This document shows positions 36,905 through 51,916 of a stretch of 64,000 bases of DNA, in pieces. The notes beneath the pieces are model-generated. The model was not told the DNA's origin. It saw only the letters and a list, made by a program, of their open reading frames with translations, and made no database searches. The DNA is taken from the NCBI RefSeq assembly GCF_010389155.1, contig NC_057765.1:25794980-25858979 (forward strand). Reading direction: 5' to 3'. Positions within the stretch are counted from its first letter, which is position 1; each line of letters starts with the position of its first letter. Source of the DNA: Erigeron canadensis (lineage: Eukaryota; Streptophyta; Magnoliopsida; Asterales; Asteraceae). Both the position numbers and the translations under genes were made by a program.

Positions 36905-37606
36905 AGTGTCGTCCCTGACAATTTACAGACCTCGGACGATCCAGAAAAAAGACCCCTAAGTTAGACTTTATATTATTAATTTTATTGAGGTTATTAAATT
37001 GTCGAGTATGAATTTATAGAGGTTCTATCTACATAAACTATTTTTATAAAATGATGAAAAAAGTTATAGTATATTAATAAACATAACAAAAGTTATTCTC
37101 AATGACATGCGAAAAAACTTAAAAATAATATTAAAAAAGAGATTTAATAGAATCCATATTTTATCACTTTGTAGTTTTATGAGGATTATTAAGATAATCT
37201 TTAAAAATATATATTATTTTACAAGTTATATTTAACAAAACAAAAAAATATTACAGTTCAATACATTCATTATATAAGTTGGATATACTTATACACTCTA
37301 TACATTAAATCAAAAGATGTAATAGCATTTTATATTGTTACTTTATTAAAGAGTAGTCTAAGTCTACAAGGATATTAGAATAGCTTGTGACTACATTCCA
37401 AGATTAAAATATATAACTTTTTTCATCTGTAAAAAGGTGTGTAAGTGGGCTTTTTTATGTAAGTTAAATTATATGGTTTAGTTTTTGATTAATTGTTATA
37501 ATTTGTAATGAGCTAAGTTAACTACATATATATTATTATATATACAAAAAAAAAAAATCGGGTCTCGGTCCGTCGTCCACTTTGTCCACCTCTATAACCG
37601 GCCTTG
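36905..37606. mobile_element. Mutator-like non-autonomous element, 702 bp
   Basis: Flanked by CCCCGAACC (36896-36904) and CCCCGAACA (37607-37615), eight of nine matching. Its right part (GGTCTCGGTCCGTCGTCCAC, TTTGTCCACC, then ACCGGCC) matches the right part of the 710-bp element at 19911-20620, so both belong to one family of similar length. Confidence 0.7.
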
Positions 37607-37956
37607 CCCCGAACAAGTGAAATAGGGGTCGCTGAAAATAAAACCCAAAACCCACACAAGTGAAATAGGGTTGGACTATCAACAAAAAATTTCGGCAAGG
37701 TTTCCAGCGAACAATTAAAAGGGGCGAACGGAATATTAGAAAAAGGGCCAAAATGTTCTTACTAAATGATTCTCGATTCTCTCTCTCTATCGGCATATTT
37801 CCACTCTATTGAAAGTTTGAAACGAGTATTATAGTCTCAAGTCTCAACCATGTAATTACTATTCGAGTCAACTAAATAGCCAATAATGTTTTTACATAAT
37901 TGCCAACCCTTACATATCGCCAAATATAAGTCACATAACCCATTTAAACATTGCAC

Positions 37957-40889
37957 TAGGGGTGAGCAAAAACCGAACCGAAAACCAAAAAAACCATGAA
38001 AACCGAAAAAACCAATGGTTTTGGTTTTCTAAAAACCGAAAGTTGTGGTTCGGTTTTGGTTTTAATGAAAAACCGAACCATAAAAACCGAACCGAACCAA
38101 AAATATATATTTTTACTTTATTTTATATTTATATTATTTTATTATTAATTTTTGATAAATATGTTAATATATTTGCATTTTTAGATGTATATAGTAATAC
38201 CATTTATATGTTTTTAGTGAAAATACACAACAAAATTAATTTGTTTTAATAATTGTATAATTAAACAACGCGAAAAAGATATAAATAATTATATATAAAA
38301 TTTGTTTGAAGTTTGTATAACTTACTTTTATAGATTTATTGTCATTGTTGTTTTGTTATTGTTACTAATATTGTTTTGAAAACTTGTTGAAATTAATTAA
38401 GGTGTAATTATAGGGTATAAAACTTATAAACTTTTCAAGCTTAATTTGACCCAAACCATAAGTGGTTAAAAACCGACTAAAACCGAAAAATCGAACCGAA
38501 ATAGACCCAAACCGAAAAAACCGAAACCCAATGGTTTTAGTTTTCAAAAACCGAATGAAACGCCCCAAACCATATTAACTCGAAAGGCATACAATCATTT
38601 GAAAACTCATGTTAAACAAGCTAGACAATTTTATACTTAGAAAATTTAAGCCAATTTTCGCCAAAAAATCAAAGTTCTCAATTTTAAAAAATGACAAATT
38701 GAACCTTCTTAGAATGTTAATATAAGTCTATTGTATGAGTTTCAGGTCCCGGAAAGGTCAAACGAAGCCTCGGTAAAAAAAGTGTAAAAATTACAGAGGA
38801 GCACGGCTCTTGTGTCCTGCAGAGGCCGTCCACAAGAGCCGTCCTCTGCACAAAGGTCGTTCTCTTCAGGTTTCGTACTTTTGACACTTTGAACAACTTT
38901 CGACACTTTTTCCCAAAATCGAGCTTCCGACGACTAATTAGCAACTTAGTTTTGACATAAATCAACTAACACAACATTTCCAAAAGTCTTCATACCATCC
39001 ATTTATACAAACCAAGTTTATACAAGTAAATGGGTCATCTTACCCATTTTGATGCTTTTTAAGTCAAAATACAAGTTTTGCAAATTCATGGAACCACACT
39101 TGACCATTTACAGAAATTTGACAATAGAATGACCATCAAAACAAAATGTACCAAGAGCCATAAGGAGAGGGATGACTAAGCCTCTAAACCACAAGATTGT
39201 CATTCATCCATGAATGACCTAAATACCTCCAAGTCTTGCAAAATCTTTACTTCTAATACTTCAAGCTTTAAATCAACAACTATTTCCTTCTTCCGGAACT
39301 ACCGATAAAAATGGTAAACAACTAAAAAGTAAGTGAATGCTTAGTGAATAAACTTGCATACAAATATACATACGAAGGAGGGCAAAAACACAAAAGACTA
39401 TCGCATGTAGCCAATGGTACCGTCATACCATCACTTGCATACTCACTTTTGCGCTAACAAACACATACATGGATCCACATACGCTAAACAATCATCAACA
39501 TGATTAACTATCGGGATTCTTAGGCCCGGGAGGTTCTTAGGCCTCATAAACACTATGCCTCATATGGGCCTACCCCGAATCAATCACCACACATGGATAA
39601 ATAAACTTCAACATGATGTGGTCAACACCACACATGGACAAAAGGCTTCAACATGATGTGGTCGATTGACCCAAGGTATACATAAAGGTATGCAAGAGTA
39701 CTCACCTCCTCCACGACTATCAACAATCAACAATGCAACAACAAGTGCAAAGCTTTCAACCTATCAATTCAATACAATATGCACATAAGACTTTATTCAC
39801 AATCTTGGCTAACTCACTTAGCCAAACTAACGATTCACTAGCATTCCTATTCACCCAAACTCAATTTCCTTGAGTTGGCTTAAAATCAAGTTTCAATTAA
39901 CAAAGCTCAATCTTTCTAACTCATCAATCTCAATTATCTATCACTTTGCTAAAAATCTCATTTTACCACCATCATGTGGTCATTTCATCTTATTGCTCAA
40001 AATTATCAAATTCTCATTTTGACCATAATGGTCACTAACAACTCAAACCAATAAGTTCATGCAATACTAAGTTTATATATCAAAATGTAATTAGAGTATG
40101 AGGAATTTACTAACCAAATTATCATCCAACCCAAAACCCCCAAATTTGGTGAATACATAAACCCTAATTTCTCAAGAATCAAAACTAGGTTAAATAAATT
40201 CTTACCTTAGAGAAGTAATCTACTATAGTGAAATTAAACAACTAGAATCAAGTTCCTTCCTCTTTTCTTTCTTGGTGTGGTTCGACACATACACACACAC
40301 ACACACACCCAATTCTCCAATTCACTAGTTAACTAAATGTAGTGATTATTATTATTATTATTGTTGAAGGATTTGATTAATTAGGATAAACACACTTAAA
40401 AACAATCAAAATCACACTTCTATTCTTCCTTTCTTCCTCTAGAATTTCGGCCACCACACCAAATCCACCAACCCTAACTTTTCAATTCTTGAGTGAATAT
40501 TATTTGATGGTGATGATTATTATGATTTCTATTCTTGAATTTGAAGGAATTAAGCTTTGATTTTTGAAGAATTAGGAAGAAAATGCATGAAGAAATGATG
40601 GGGAGCAAAGTGGAAATGTGACTAAGAAAAAAGATGGGAGGCTGGCACCCTCCTGTAATGCCACGACCCAAAATAAAAATAGTGGGTATTTTACCCGCTA
40701 TCCGTTAAAGTTCCAACTAAATAAACCTCATATCCAAAAATAAAATACTGAGAAATTATTTTAATGTCAAAACTACAAAAAGGGGTTAATTTATTTATCT
40801 TAAAATTATTGGGGTGTTACACCGAATTATAACGGTTTGGTTTCGGTTTTAATCAAAAACCGAACCAAACCAAACCGTACTCACCCCTA
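37957..40889. mobile_element. hAT-like element split by a solo LTR
   Basis: Ends TAGGGGTGAG on both sides as inverted repeats, flanked by CATTGCAC (37949-37956) and TATTGCAC (40890-40897), seven of eight matching, the TSD length of hAT elements. Both ends are dense in AACCGAACC words and their complement. Without the LTR and one of its TSD copies the element is about 660 bp and encodes nothing recognisable. Confidence 0.8.
38556..40821. mobile_element. Solo LTR inside the hAT-like element, 2,266 bp
   Basis: Begins TGAAACGCCCCAAACC and ends GGGGTGTTACA, flanked by perfect CCGAA duplications (38551-38555 and 40822-40826). No gag-pol domains are present. Like the LTR at 21974 it holds a CCGGAAAGGTCA word near the start, a GC-rich block (38800-38870) and a CACACACA tract toward the end (40288-40308). 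A second TGTAATGCCACGACCC word occurs at 40654, close to the end. Confidence 0.75.
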
Positions 40890-40898
40890 TATTGCACA

Positions 40899-41340
40899 AA
40901 TTCTAAATTTCATTGAAATTTATAATAACTCTTCCACCCCACCCATCCTGCATATATACTACAGCCTAGCCCAAACTTTTACACTGCATTGTTTAGTTTA
41001 ATTAAGTGTGGAAAGGACATGAGAAGAGAGGAAAAACTATAAAATTCATTCTTAAGATTTTTTTAAGTGTGGAAAGGAGAGGAATGGAGAGGATAAAATC
41101 CATTCTTAAAATTTTTTAAGTGTGAAAAGAAAAAGAGTAGAGTGGAGAGAAGAAGAGAGGAAAGTGTGATTGTTTTTACTTCCTAAGATTTTTAAGGTGA
41201 TTAAGAAGAAAAATTTGCTCTCCCCTCTCCTTTACTCTCCACTCTTAAGCCAACTAAACAATAAAGTGTTAGTCTAATTCTAAATTTCATTGAAATTTAC
41301 AACTCTTCTTCCACCCCACCCATTCTGCAGATATACTAGT
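40899..41340. repeat. ~68-bp direct duplication flanking an inverted-repeat segment
   Basis: A block starting AATTCTAAATTTCATTGAAA and containing CTTCCACCCCACCCAT occurs at about 40899-40966 and again at about 41276-41340. Between the copies lies a purine-rich segment whose ends pair (TTGTTTAGTT near 40990 and AACTAAACAA near 41252), suggesting a short DNA element. Confidence 0.65.
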
Positions 41341-41620
41341 ATCATTCACATATAGATTTCAATATTATGTAAACCGCTTCACTATCAAATTATCAAACAA
41401 ATTAAAATTTAAGGCATTACTAATTATCACACGAGGTTGATGTAAATATGTAATCGCATTAAGTATCAACATGAGATCATAGAACAAGCAACGATTAAAG
41501 ACATCAGATGCCAAAAGTCATTATTTTGCTACATGGCTACAAACACACATTGGAAACACAGGAAACATCCATCACAATCCAAACACACTTACACACAAAC
41601 AAAAGGACAAACGCTCTTGT

Positions 41621-44346
<2,726 letters not shown>

Positions 44347-44548
44347 TTATCCATCTTTTTTGAAATAAAAAAATGAAAAAAATTTAAGAATAGACCTTTA
44401 GGCTAAAACAAATAAGGCGGTTAGCCGGGCGACCCGTGCCCAAATCATCTAGGGATCACCGGTTACACTTACCCCTTAAGTGATACAGGTGTTAAAATGC
44501 GAACTAAAAATTTTTACCTAAAAAAACTGATAAAGGCAAAATTAGATA

Positions 44549-44761
44549 CTCCCTTCATTCCAATTTAAATGTCACGTTGACTAACTTTGACCGTAAATAA
44601 CTTTGTATGTGTCATGTAACATTTGATATAAAATATATGAATGGATTGAGTTTTTAATGTACTTTTCGTTCATATAAGTTTCATCAACTACTATGTAGTA
44701 CAAACAAAGTTATTTACGGTCAAAGTTAGTCAACGTGACATTTAAATTGGGACGGAGGGAG
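44549..44761. mobile_element. Stowaway (Tc1/mariner) MITE, 213 bp
   Basis: Ends CTCCCTTCATTCCAATTTAA and CTCCCTCCGTCCCAATTTAA are inverted repeats that continue for about 55 bp (TGTCACGTTGACTAAC, then TTTGACCGTAAATAAC). TA stands on both sides. CTCCCTCCGTCCC is the standard plant Stowaway terminus. Confidence 0.92.
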
Positions 44762-45229
44762 TATTTAATATGGGACGGAAAAAATAGTATAAATGAAAAA
44801 GAATGATGTTATAATTTTGGAAAATATAATAGGATAATTTGAGACACTGATTTAATTAATGAAAAAAATTAAAATATATAACGATATAATGTGAGAGATA
44901 TATCAATAAGAATTTAAAATATGTTGTCAACAATGTGTTGAACTTTGTGATATTGTATGATCTTCTTTGTGATTTTGTATGATCTTTTTATAACTACAAG
45001 ATAGTTGAAATAAGCTTAAATGGTCATAAGTGGATTTATGTAATCGTGTATTGGAAGATGGTATTAAACTTGAGGAATTAACGTTATATACTCGAATACT
45101 AAAGGTTTTTAATAGAAAGTGGTGAGTTCGTTATTTTTAAACGCTAACTGTATGTACTCGCGCAATGCAGCGTATAGGAATACCAATGAGTTCGTTATTT
45201 TCAAACACTAACCATCCGCCACTCTAACC

Positions 45230-45457
45230 ATATGTGTTTCACTATACCCGCGCAATGCGGCGGTGTAGGCGGCGGGACAGTGGCGACTTGTAGTGACAAC
45301 AACAGGGAGTAAGATAGATAATTGATGTAAAATAATTCATGTGATTTAAGAAGTTAATGAAGGTAATTTAGTAGATAAAAGATATATGTCATAATTGTTT
45401 TAAGAGATTACAAAAATAGAATACCTAGTTTATATTATAAGGGAGTATAGATATAGA
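45230..45457 (-). mobile_element. Helitron-like element C
   Basis: On the minus strand it runs from TCTATATCTATACTCCCTTA (right edge) to a GC-rich tail, CCGCCGCATTGCGCGGGTAT (left edge). Just left of it, at 45124-45175, a second terminus-like block (GAGTTCGTTATTTT, ACTCGCGCAATGC) is duplicated, so the element may have two 3' ends. Confidence 0.55.
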
Positions 45458-48400
45458 TAACTACAAATTATCTTCTCATGTTTCTAAATCAAATAAATTA
45501 TTGAAATAAAATTTTGGGTTAACTATCCAGGATAAATATAACTTGTAACATTTTTTATTGTGTTACAAAAAACATCTCTTATAAAACTATAAAACAAGAA
45601 CGATAGTAATAAAGAATAAGAGACAAGATATATAGACATAATGGAGAAAGTTATCTTTTATTCATCTCATAAGAGGTATATATAGTTACAACAATAGAAT
45701 ATTTTTCAAGAAATTAAGTAGTCTTCTAATAAGTGTCTTAATTTATATGTTTGTTCTCGCACAGAACGAATTCCTTATATTCACTTTCTCAACACATATC
45801 ATGTTTTACAATACATCATACATCTTTTTCAAGTACATCCTCTTACTTCACAAGCTATGTATTGCTTATAAATTCAAAGTAAATGATGTATTATCTAATG
45901 TTTGAATCACGAGAACTCCGTTCAAAAAAAAGAATCGCGAGAACTATCAATTCTTAGATGACACTTCCAACCCAACATTGTGATCATACATTTGGAAGTC
46001 AAAAGGGCTTTATCGTGTGACATCATAATCACGAGCGTCATTTATCCAAATAAAGTATTTTTAACATCTTTTTCTCTTGGCTTTCATGGTGCACATTGAT
46101 TCATCCATAATATGTTATATTCATAAACCAAAAGAGAGACTTCGTCTTTTATTTGACATTCATAATTTAATCATCATTAGATACTCTCTCGTAGTTCCAT
46201 TAATATTCAAATTAAACAAATAGTGTAAGCAACCGTCTGGATGATGACACGACATCATCTGACATATGAGACATGACACAATAAGGGACCCCACTATCAG
46301 CATTTAGCCGGTTGCTTACACGATTTGTTCAATTTTGCAAGTTAATCATATACAATAAACCGGTTGAAAGTTTTTTATTGTACACAATACAAGAAAATGT
46401 AAGTTACGTACATCTCTAGATGCTTAATCCTAAAATTTTCAAATCCCCCGAAATGATTCATATCCACAAATGTGTAGATTAATACTTGAACCTAGATATA
46501 TTTGTCCATGATCAAAGACCTTACCTTTAATCTTTCATCTCTGGTTAACAAAGCCTCCCAAGATTTCGGTAACAACTTTCTAAGACTTGTTACAAAACCA
46601 TGTTCATCCTTTTCACAAAAACCCTAGGTCATCGTATCTCACATACGTTAAGCAATATTAGATCGCTAATATTACTCGTATATTGAATTAATTACATAAA
46701 TCGTCTCATGGTTTGCTCCTCATTGGAAATGTTTGTATCATCCGCCATTGAATAGATAAACTAATAACATCACTTGTCACACCTCCTAAAAAGAACGTCG
46801 TTTATAAATCAAACAAAACAATACACGAATCCAACATGCTAATAAAGCGTAGTTAAAGATGGTGTTCTTTCAAAAATGTATATTTTAAGCATAATTCAAC
46901 AGATATTTAAAATTATTTGAGTAACGTTATTTTCTGACTAACCACAAAACAAAAGAAATACGAAAGTAACACATATTGCAGACATGAAAACTCGATGGTT
47001 ACTACCTGTGCGCTTGTCACACCTTCTCATAAGGCTGCTCTGTCTGCCAAGGGTTTATCTTGTTAATGTGCAAGGGAAACAAGGAACTCACGCTATATCT
47101 CGGCAAATTTGCCAGAAAATTAACACAATGTGAAACGGGATTCATATCATAAACGAAGACGATCCTTAGCATCTATTAATTTTGAATTAGTTTCACTTCC
47201 TCTCCTCTTCCTCTAATTTTAAGGTTCACGAACCGACCCACTGTATTTCTCTTCAATATTACCCTTAAACATTATTTACATGTAATGTTACATTAGCAAG
47301 CTGTTAGATGCCTGGCACACACATACCTCCTGTAACTCCCACTTAGATCGTCTTCCAAGGTATCAATAGTACGAACAGTTTGATGCATTTAGACAGTGTA
47401 GCAATCAGCAAGATAAAAGTTTGGCTTTCCAACCAGTAAATGTGATAATATATATAGTGATTTGAGTTGTGTTAAATATCTATTAAAAATGTATAACATA
47501 TCAAATGGTCTGAGTATGTGAAATTTACAGAAGACCTACAAAAATAGCTCTGTTAAACAAGTGTTTATAGTAACAGCTTTTAACACATCAACACTTTCCA
47601 AATTAAGAAGAAAAAAATTTGAAAAAACAAGAAAGCGTTTACGGGTCACCCCAACACAATCAGACAAATCCATACAGACCCATTTCCCCTGGCCCGTCCA
47701 TATTGCCTTCTCTGGTAATAAGTGTATAATCTAGTTGATACTTGATCCAAGTCCACTTTACTCAATTAAAAGTCAATATACTTAATAGCATACTATCCAA
47801 CTCTCTGAATTGTGGGAACACTAGCCTCCTACATTATATTGACTCTGGCAACATGGCATGTACCTTCACGGTCGGAACTTGCAAGTGAGTAAACAGAAAA
47901 CTGTCATCAATTTGTGATCAAGGATCAATTTTTGCTCTCATATTCCCATATTATGCTACAAGTCAAGCTAGAGGCTGAGCACCAGTCCATGCCCGAATTC
48001 TATCATTATCCTACATTTCTACTACACGAGCTCTAGGTTTCCTATACATATTAACAGGCTGAGAGGCCCATAATACTGGAGTTGCCAATATGCAAACAAA
48101 AATTACAATCACCAAAGGACAAACCACCTGCCCCGGAATATAATGAATAAAATGGACAGAGTGATGGCTTATATACCAGGTTTCGTAGCAGACTTGTATA
48201 TAAATAGTATGTCAAGCTGCAAAAAGGATCTCCAGCATGCAAAAGCAGAAACTTTGGTGACTTGGTCAAAACATGAAATACTTTGATCTATAAAATGCTG
48301 GGGCAAGAACTTAGATGAATCCACAAATCAAATATAACAAGCTGAAAAGCGACTATCTGACACAATAGAAAGCTTTAGCATTTTGAGCATTTTCTGTAAG

Positions 48401-48733
48401 AGCAGCCAAATATCTACCACCTTTGTGGGGTGAGTCGTTACTAATATTTTAAGGTCAGCAGGACATTTGCTTAAATTTAAATTTTCACCAACTTTTGGAT
48501 ATCAACACCACATTATTCCCCTGAAAACAACTGGCGCAAATAGCACAACTAAGTGAAAGCTTTCACATCAGCAATTTCTGAAAAGTTTTCACAGATCATC
48601 TACTGAATCAATATCCAGATCATATCAACGGCATAGATTTTAAAAAACGCAATATGGACCAAACATCAAGTATAACAGTAATTAACTTAACCTACTCAAA
48701 CCAGTCAAGAAAATATTCGAAAAGGTTTAAATC
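45458..48733. other. Intergenic between tubulin and U5-40K, no gene seen
   Basis: No frame with recognisable protein content. A small inverted-repeat element lies at 46210-46334. The sequence from about 47700 is less AT-rich and could include transcribed non-coding sequence, but nothing defines it. Confidence 0.45.
46210..46334. mobile_element. Short MITE with 26-bp inverted ends
   Basis: AATTAAACAAATAGTGTAAG with CAACCG on the left pairs with CGGTTGCTTACACGATTTGT with TCAATT on the right, two mismatches. The middle contains tandem GACATCATCTGACATATGAG-type words. No TSD was identified. Confidence 0.6.
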
Positions 48734-48981
48734 AGCTGAGAGAACCTTGATCCCGGGTGCCCTTTGGACATCAACTGCCCTTCCCCAAGCAAACCAGCCA
48801 AGCAAAACTTATAAGTATTATCATAAAATGTATCTGATGACATAATCAAACTGACAAAGCTGAGAGAACCTTGATCCCGGGTGCCCTTTGGACATCAACT
48901 GCCCTTCCCCAAGCAAACCAGCCAAGCAAAACTTATAAGTATTATCATAAAATGTATCTGATGACATAATCAAACTGACAA
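48734..48981. repeat. Exact 124-bp tandem duplication
   Basis: Two copies (48734-48857, 48858-48981), identical at every base as read, starting AGCTGAGAGAACCTTGATCC. The identity means either a very recent duplication or an assembly error. Confidence 0.95.
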
Positions 48982-50872
48982 GAACTTTCGGCTTTCAACA
49001 AAAAAAGATGACCAAGTACTAGGTAGCAAGCAATACAATTCCAGGAAAAATAATATTCCCAGAGCTCAATTTACATTAAGAGGCATCTAGAGGAAGTTTG
49101 GGAATTTACCCGAAGGAAAGCCATTATAATCCATAAGCATGCAAGAATTATAAGTTATAACTACACTAAAGGAGAACTGCATATATTAGGTATCGAGCAG
49201 GCAGTAAGTTATTAATATAAGCCAAGTAATGATCTAAAAGAAAGAGAACAGAGTCTTAGATAAAAGATGAAGTGCACAAGCTACACGACTTTAGATTAAG
49301 GTGATATATATATATATGTATGTATTCTTAATCCTGATTTGTCTCGGGTTGGATTCAAGTATTCGACAGCAATAAATAAACAAGAGTTCTGCACAAAAAA
49401 TGATACTCCAACACGAAGTAGGGAAAAGACGAAAGGAGCATAATGCAATTCTGCCTGTTCTGCTTGTATAGAATGACAAAAGGGAGACATAGAAAATGTG
49501 AAATTCATAATTCTAGACTATTTACAAACTCAACGCACAACATATTTATTAACAATACCATCTTGCATAAATACTAAATAAAGGTATTACATGTACAAGT
49601 ATAAATCCCCAAGGGTTAACACTACAAATGCATTGGTCTAAGTTCTCAAAACTAGCTAGGTTAGTCCCCAGAAATCTCAAGGTGGCTTATTGTCATTTGC
49701 TAGAATGACATAATCTTCCAGAGGTTATGAACAAGTAGCAAGTTATCAATGTTAGTAGAAAAACACATGATTACTTGCTACTTTTTCCTACTAACATCTA
49801 AATGATTGTGTCATTCTAGCAAACGACATTCAGTACAGGCGATATAGATGAGTTCTACATTGACTCACACAAAATAAAACATTTGTGCAATGTCAAATGT
49901 CCAGGCTAATGTGTAAGTGACAGGCATTATTTGATTGATACAAGCTTACAGGGGTAACCAACCCTTTACCCAAAAAACTCAATAGTAATATAAGACAGTC
50001 ACCTGAACATATATAACTATATAAGTGGAAAAATTAGTAGCATGATCCACAATCAGTTTAGATGCAATAAGAGGTAGCTATTTATGGGGATTTGATCATC
50101 AGTCAGGTCATTTTAGGGCTTGGAGTTTTCATAAAGCAGTTACAAATTTGAACTACATGAATGGCAGTTCCTATACAAGATCTCGAAACCTATAGCTCGC
50201 TCCCGAAACACTATGTAGAAAATACTCAATCTATCTATCAACATTGTAGATTCAGGGGGAAAAAGGACTTCTATATCTAGAAAATAGTCAATAGAATGGA
50301 AGGACGGCAAAAAGCCTGGGGATGGAAACCAGGAGTCTCTAGTTAAAATCATGTAAAAGTACTGGTAATGGCGGAGGAAAAGCCTGAATGAGAAAAGTAA
50401 ACCAAACGGAATTGATCAACATACCGCAAGCTAGGTACACCAAAGCAAATTTAACACCCAATTTGAAAGTGAATGCATGAACCCAAACAGGATTTAGGTC
50501 CAATCATATGAGACTATAAGAGTCATCATCATCTTCCGTATAAGACTCATTCTACTATAGTTGAACAAACAAGCATATATCTTACATTAACAGATAATGA
50601 ACAAGTTAAACTAATGAGATGCAAGTGGACAAACAAAACCTCACATGGCATCATATAACACTCTGTCATAACAAAATCATGTGTTTGAGTTTTCAACGAT
50701 TTACCAATCCATCAACAGCCCATCAGACATCTAATCTTTAGAAATTAAGAAAAAAAGAAAAATGAAACATAGATGGTAGCTACAACGAGTACATTCACAA
50801 AAGATGGTCCATACGGCATCACCAATGCTAGGCACTAACATACTAAGACTTGCCTGGGTTAGTGGCTATCCC
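48982..50872. other. 3' flank of the U5-40K gene, no coding seen
   Basis: Contains an imperfect hairpin at about 49693-49815 (GTCATTTGCTAGAATGAC pairing with GTCATTCTAGCAAACGAC; GTAGCAAGT pairing with ACTTGCTAC), probably a decayed MITE. The rest has only short chance frames. Confidence 0.5.
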
Positions 50873-51898
50873 TTAGATTTCCCCAAGATAAATCTGTTTA
50901 TCACTGCTGCAAGATCCTATAATAGGTTCAGAAGGGTGAAAAACACATTCATTGACTGATCCACTATGGCCAGGAAGTTTATATAGTATGCGTCGTGAAG
51001 TGGTATCCCAAATATACACCATCCGATCAGAGCTGCCAGCAGTAACCTTGCTCCCATCCGATGACCAGCTACACTTAAGAAGATTCTGCTCCACATTGTG
51101 CTGGTGTCCCTCCATTATCTTAACACAACGATTCTGCGGTGCATATGGACGCATATCCCATATACGAAGAGTACAGTCCATTCCATTAGTAAGCAGGTAT
51201 GACCCATCAGGGCTTAGTTGCATACCCGTTATCGTATTCTGATGACCTTCAAGAGTCATAGTCACCTCATTTCTCCTAATATCCCACACTTTGACAACAT
51301 TGTCAATTCCACCACTGTATATCTTGTCCGATGCATCGGAAAAGGCAACAGCTGTAACCTGATATTTATCTGGAAAAGTCTGTATAGCACCCCTTTGACG
51401 TAAATCCCAGAGCTTAGCGGTCCCATCATCTGATCCACTCACAACAAGAGGAGGACCCCTGCGAGACGGGCTGCATGAATTCACAAAAGAGGAATGCTCA
51501 GACATCTTCTTTATTTGTTTCCCCGTCTCCACATCCCAAGCCCTTAACGTCTTGTCTGAACTAGCAGAAATAATCTGCGATCCATCACTATTCCACTCAA
51601 GATCCAACACGGCATTCTTGTGCCCTTTCAGAACCATATAGTTCTTACATTCACCAGTCACGTGCCAAAGGAAGATTTCTCTGTCATGAGACCCGGAAGC
51701 AATTGTTGTTCCTGCAGGATTAAACTTCATAGTGTAGACCGCGCTCTGATGACCAGACAGCAACATGATAGGTGACAATAAACATGATGTTCTTTGAGTC
51801 CCATTCGGCCCACTGCCCATCGTATTCTGCTGACTACTGTATGTTATGTCCATTGGTCGTGGACCCATAACAGACAGGGCACCTTCACCAGCTTGCAT
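50873..51898 (-). CDS. SNRNP40: U5 snRNP 40-kDa protein homolog (WD40), splicing factor
   Basis: A single coding exon of 341 residues, the usual length for the plant protein. It starts MQAGEGALSVMGPRPMDITY. Seven WD40 repeats follow, beginning LLSGHQSAVYTMKFNPAG (GH at 49-50) and including SGSHDREIFLWHV, SASSDKTLRAWDV, SGSDDGTAKLWDL, SGGIDNVVKVWDI, TNGMDCTLRIWDM, AGSSDRMVYIWDT and CSSDKQIYLGEI at the end. MRPYAPQNRCVKIMEGHQHN is highly diagnostic of this family. It is a propeller scaffold of the U5 and U4/U6.U5 snRNP, next to PRP8, in the nucleus. An acceptor at 51917 starts the exon; the 5' UTR exon (about 52670-52572) has no ATG and a good donor (CAAG|GTAAT), so MQAGEG is the first AUG. The frame upstream of the acceptor is intron. 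Confidence 0.96.
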   Translation of the reverse strand: MQAGEGALSVMGPRPMDITYSSQQNTMGSGPNGTQRTSCLLSPIMLLSGHQSAVYTMKFNPAGTTIASGSHDREIFLWHVTGECKNYMVLKGHKNAVLDLEWNSDGSQIISASSDKTLRAWDVETGKQIKKMSEHSSFVNSCSPSRRGPPLVVSGSDDGTAKLWDLRQRGAIQTFPDKYQVTAVAFSDASDKIYSGGIDNVVKVWDIRRNEVTMTLEGHQNTITGMQLSPDGSYLLTNGMDCTLRIWDMRPYAPQNRCVKIMEGHQHNVEQNLLKCSWSSDGSKVTAGSSDRMVYIWDTTSRRILYKLPGHSGSVNECVFHPSEPIIGSCSSDKQIYLGEI

Positions 51899-51916
51899 TT
51901 TCGCTTGTTTTCGTTC

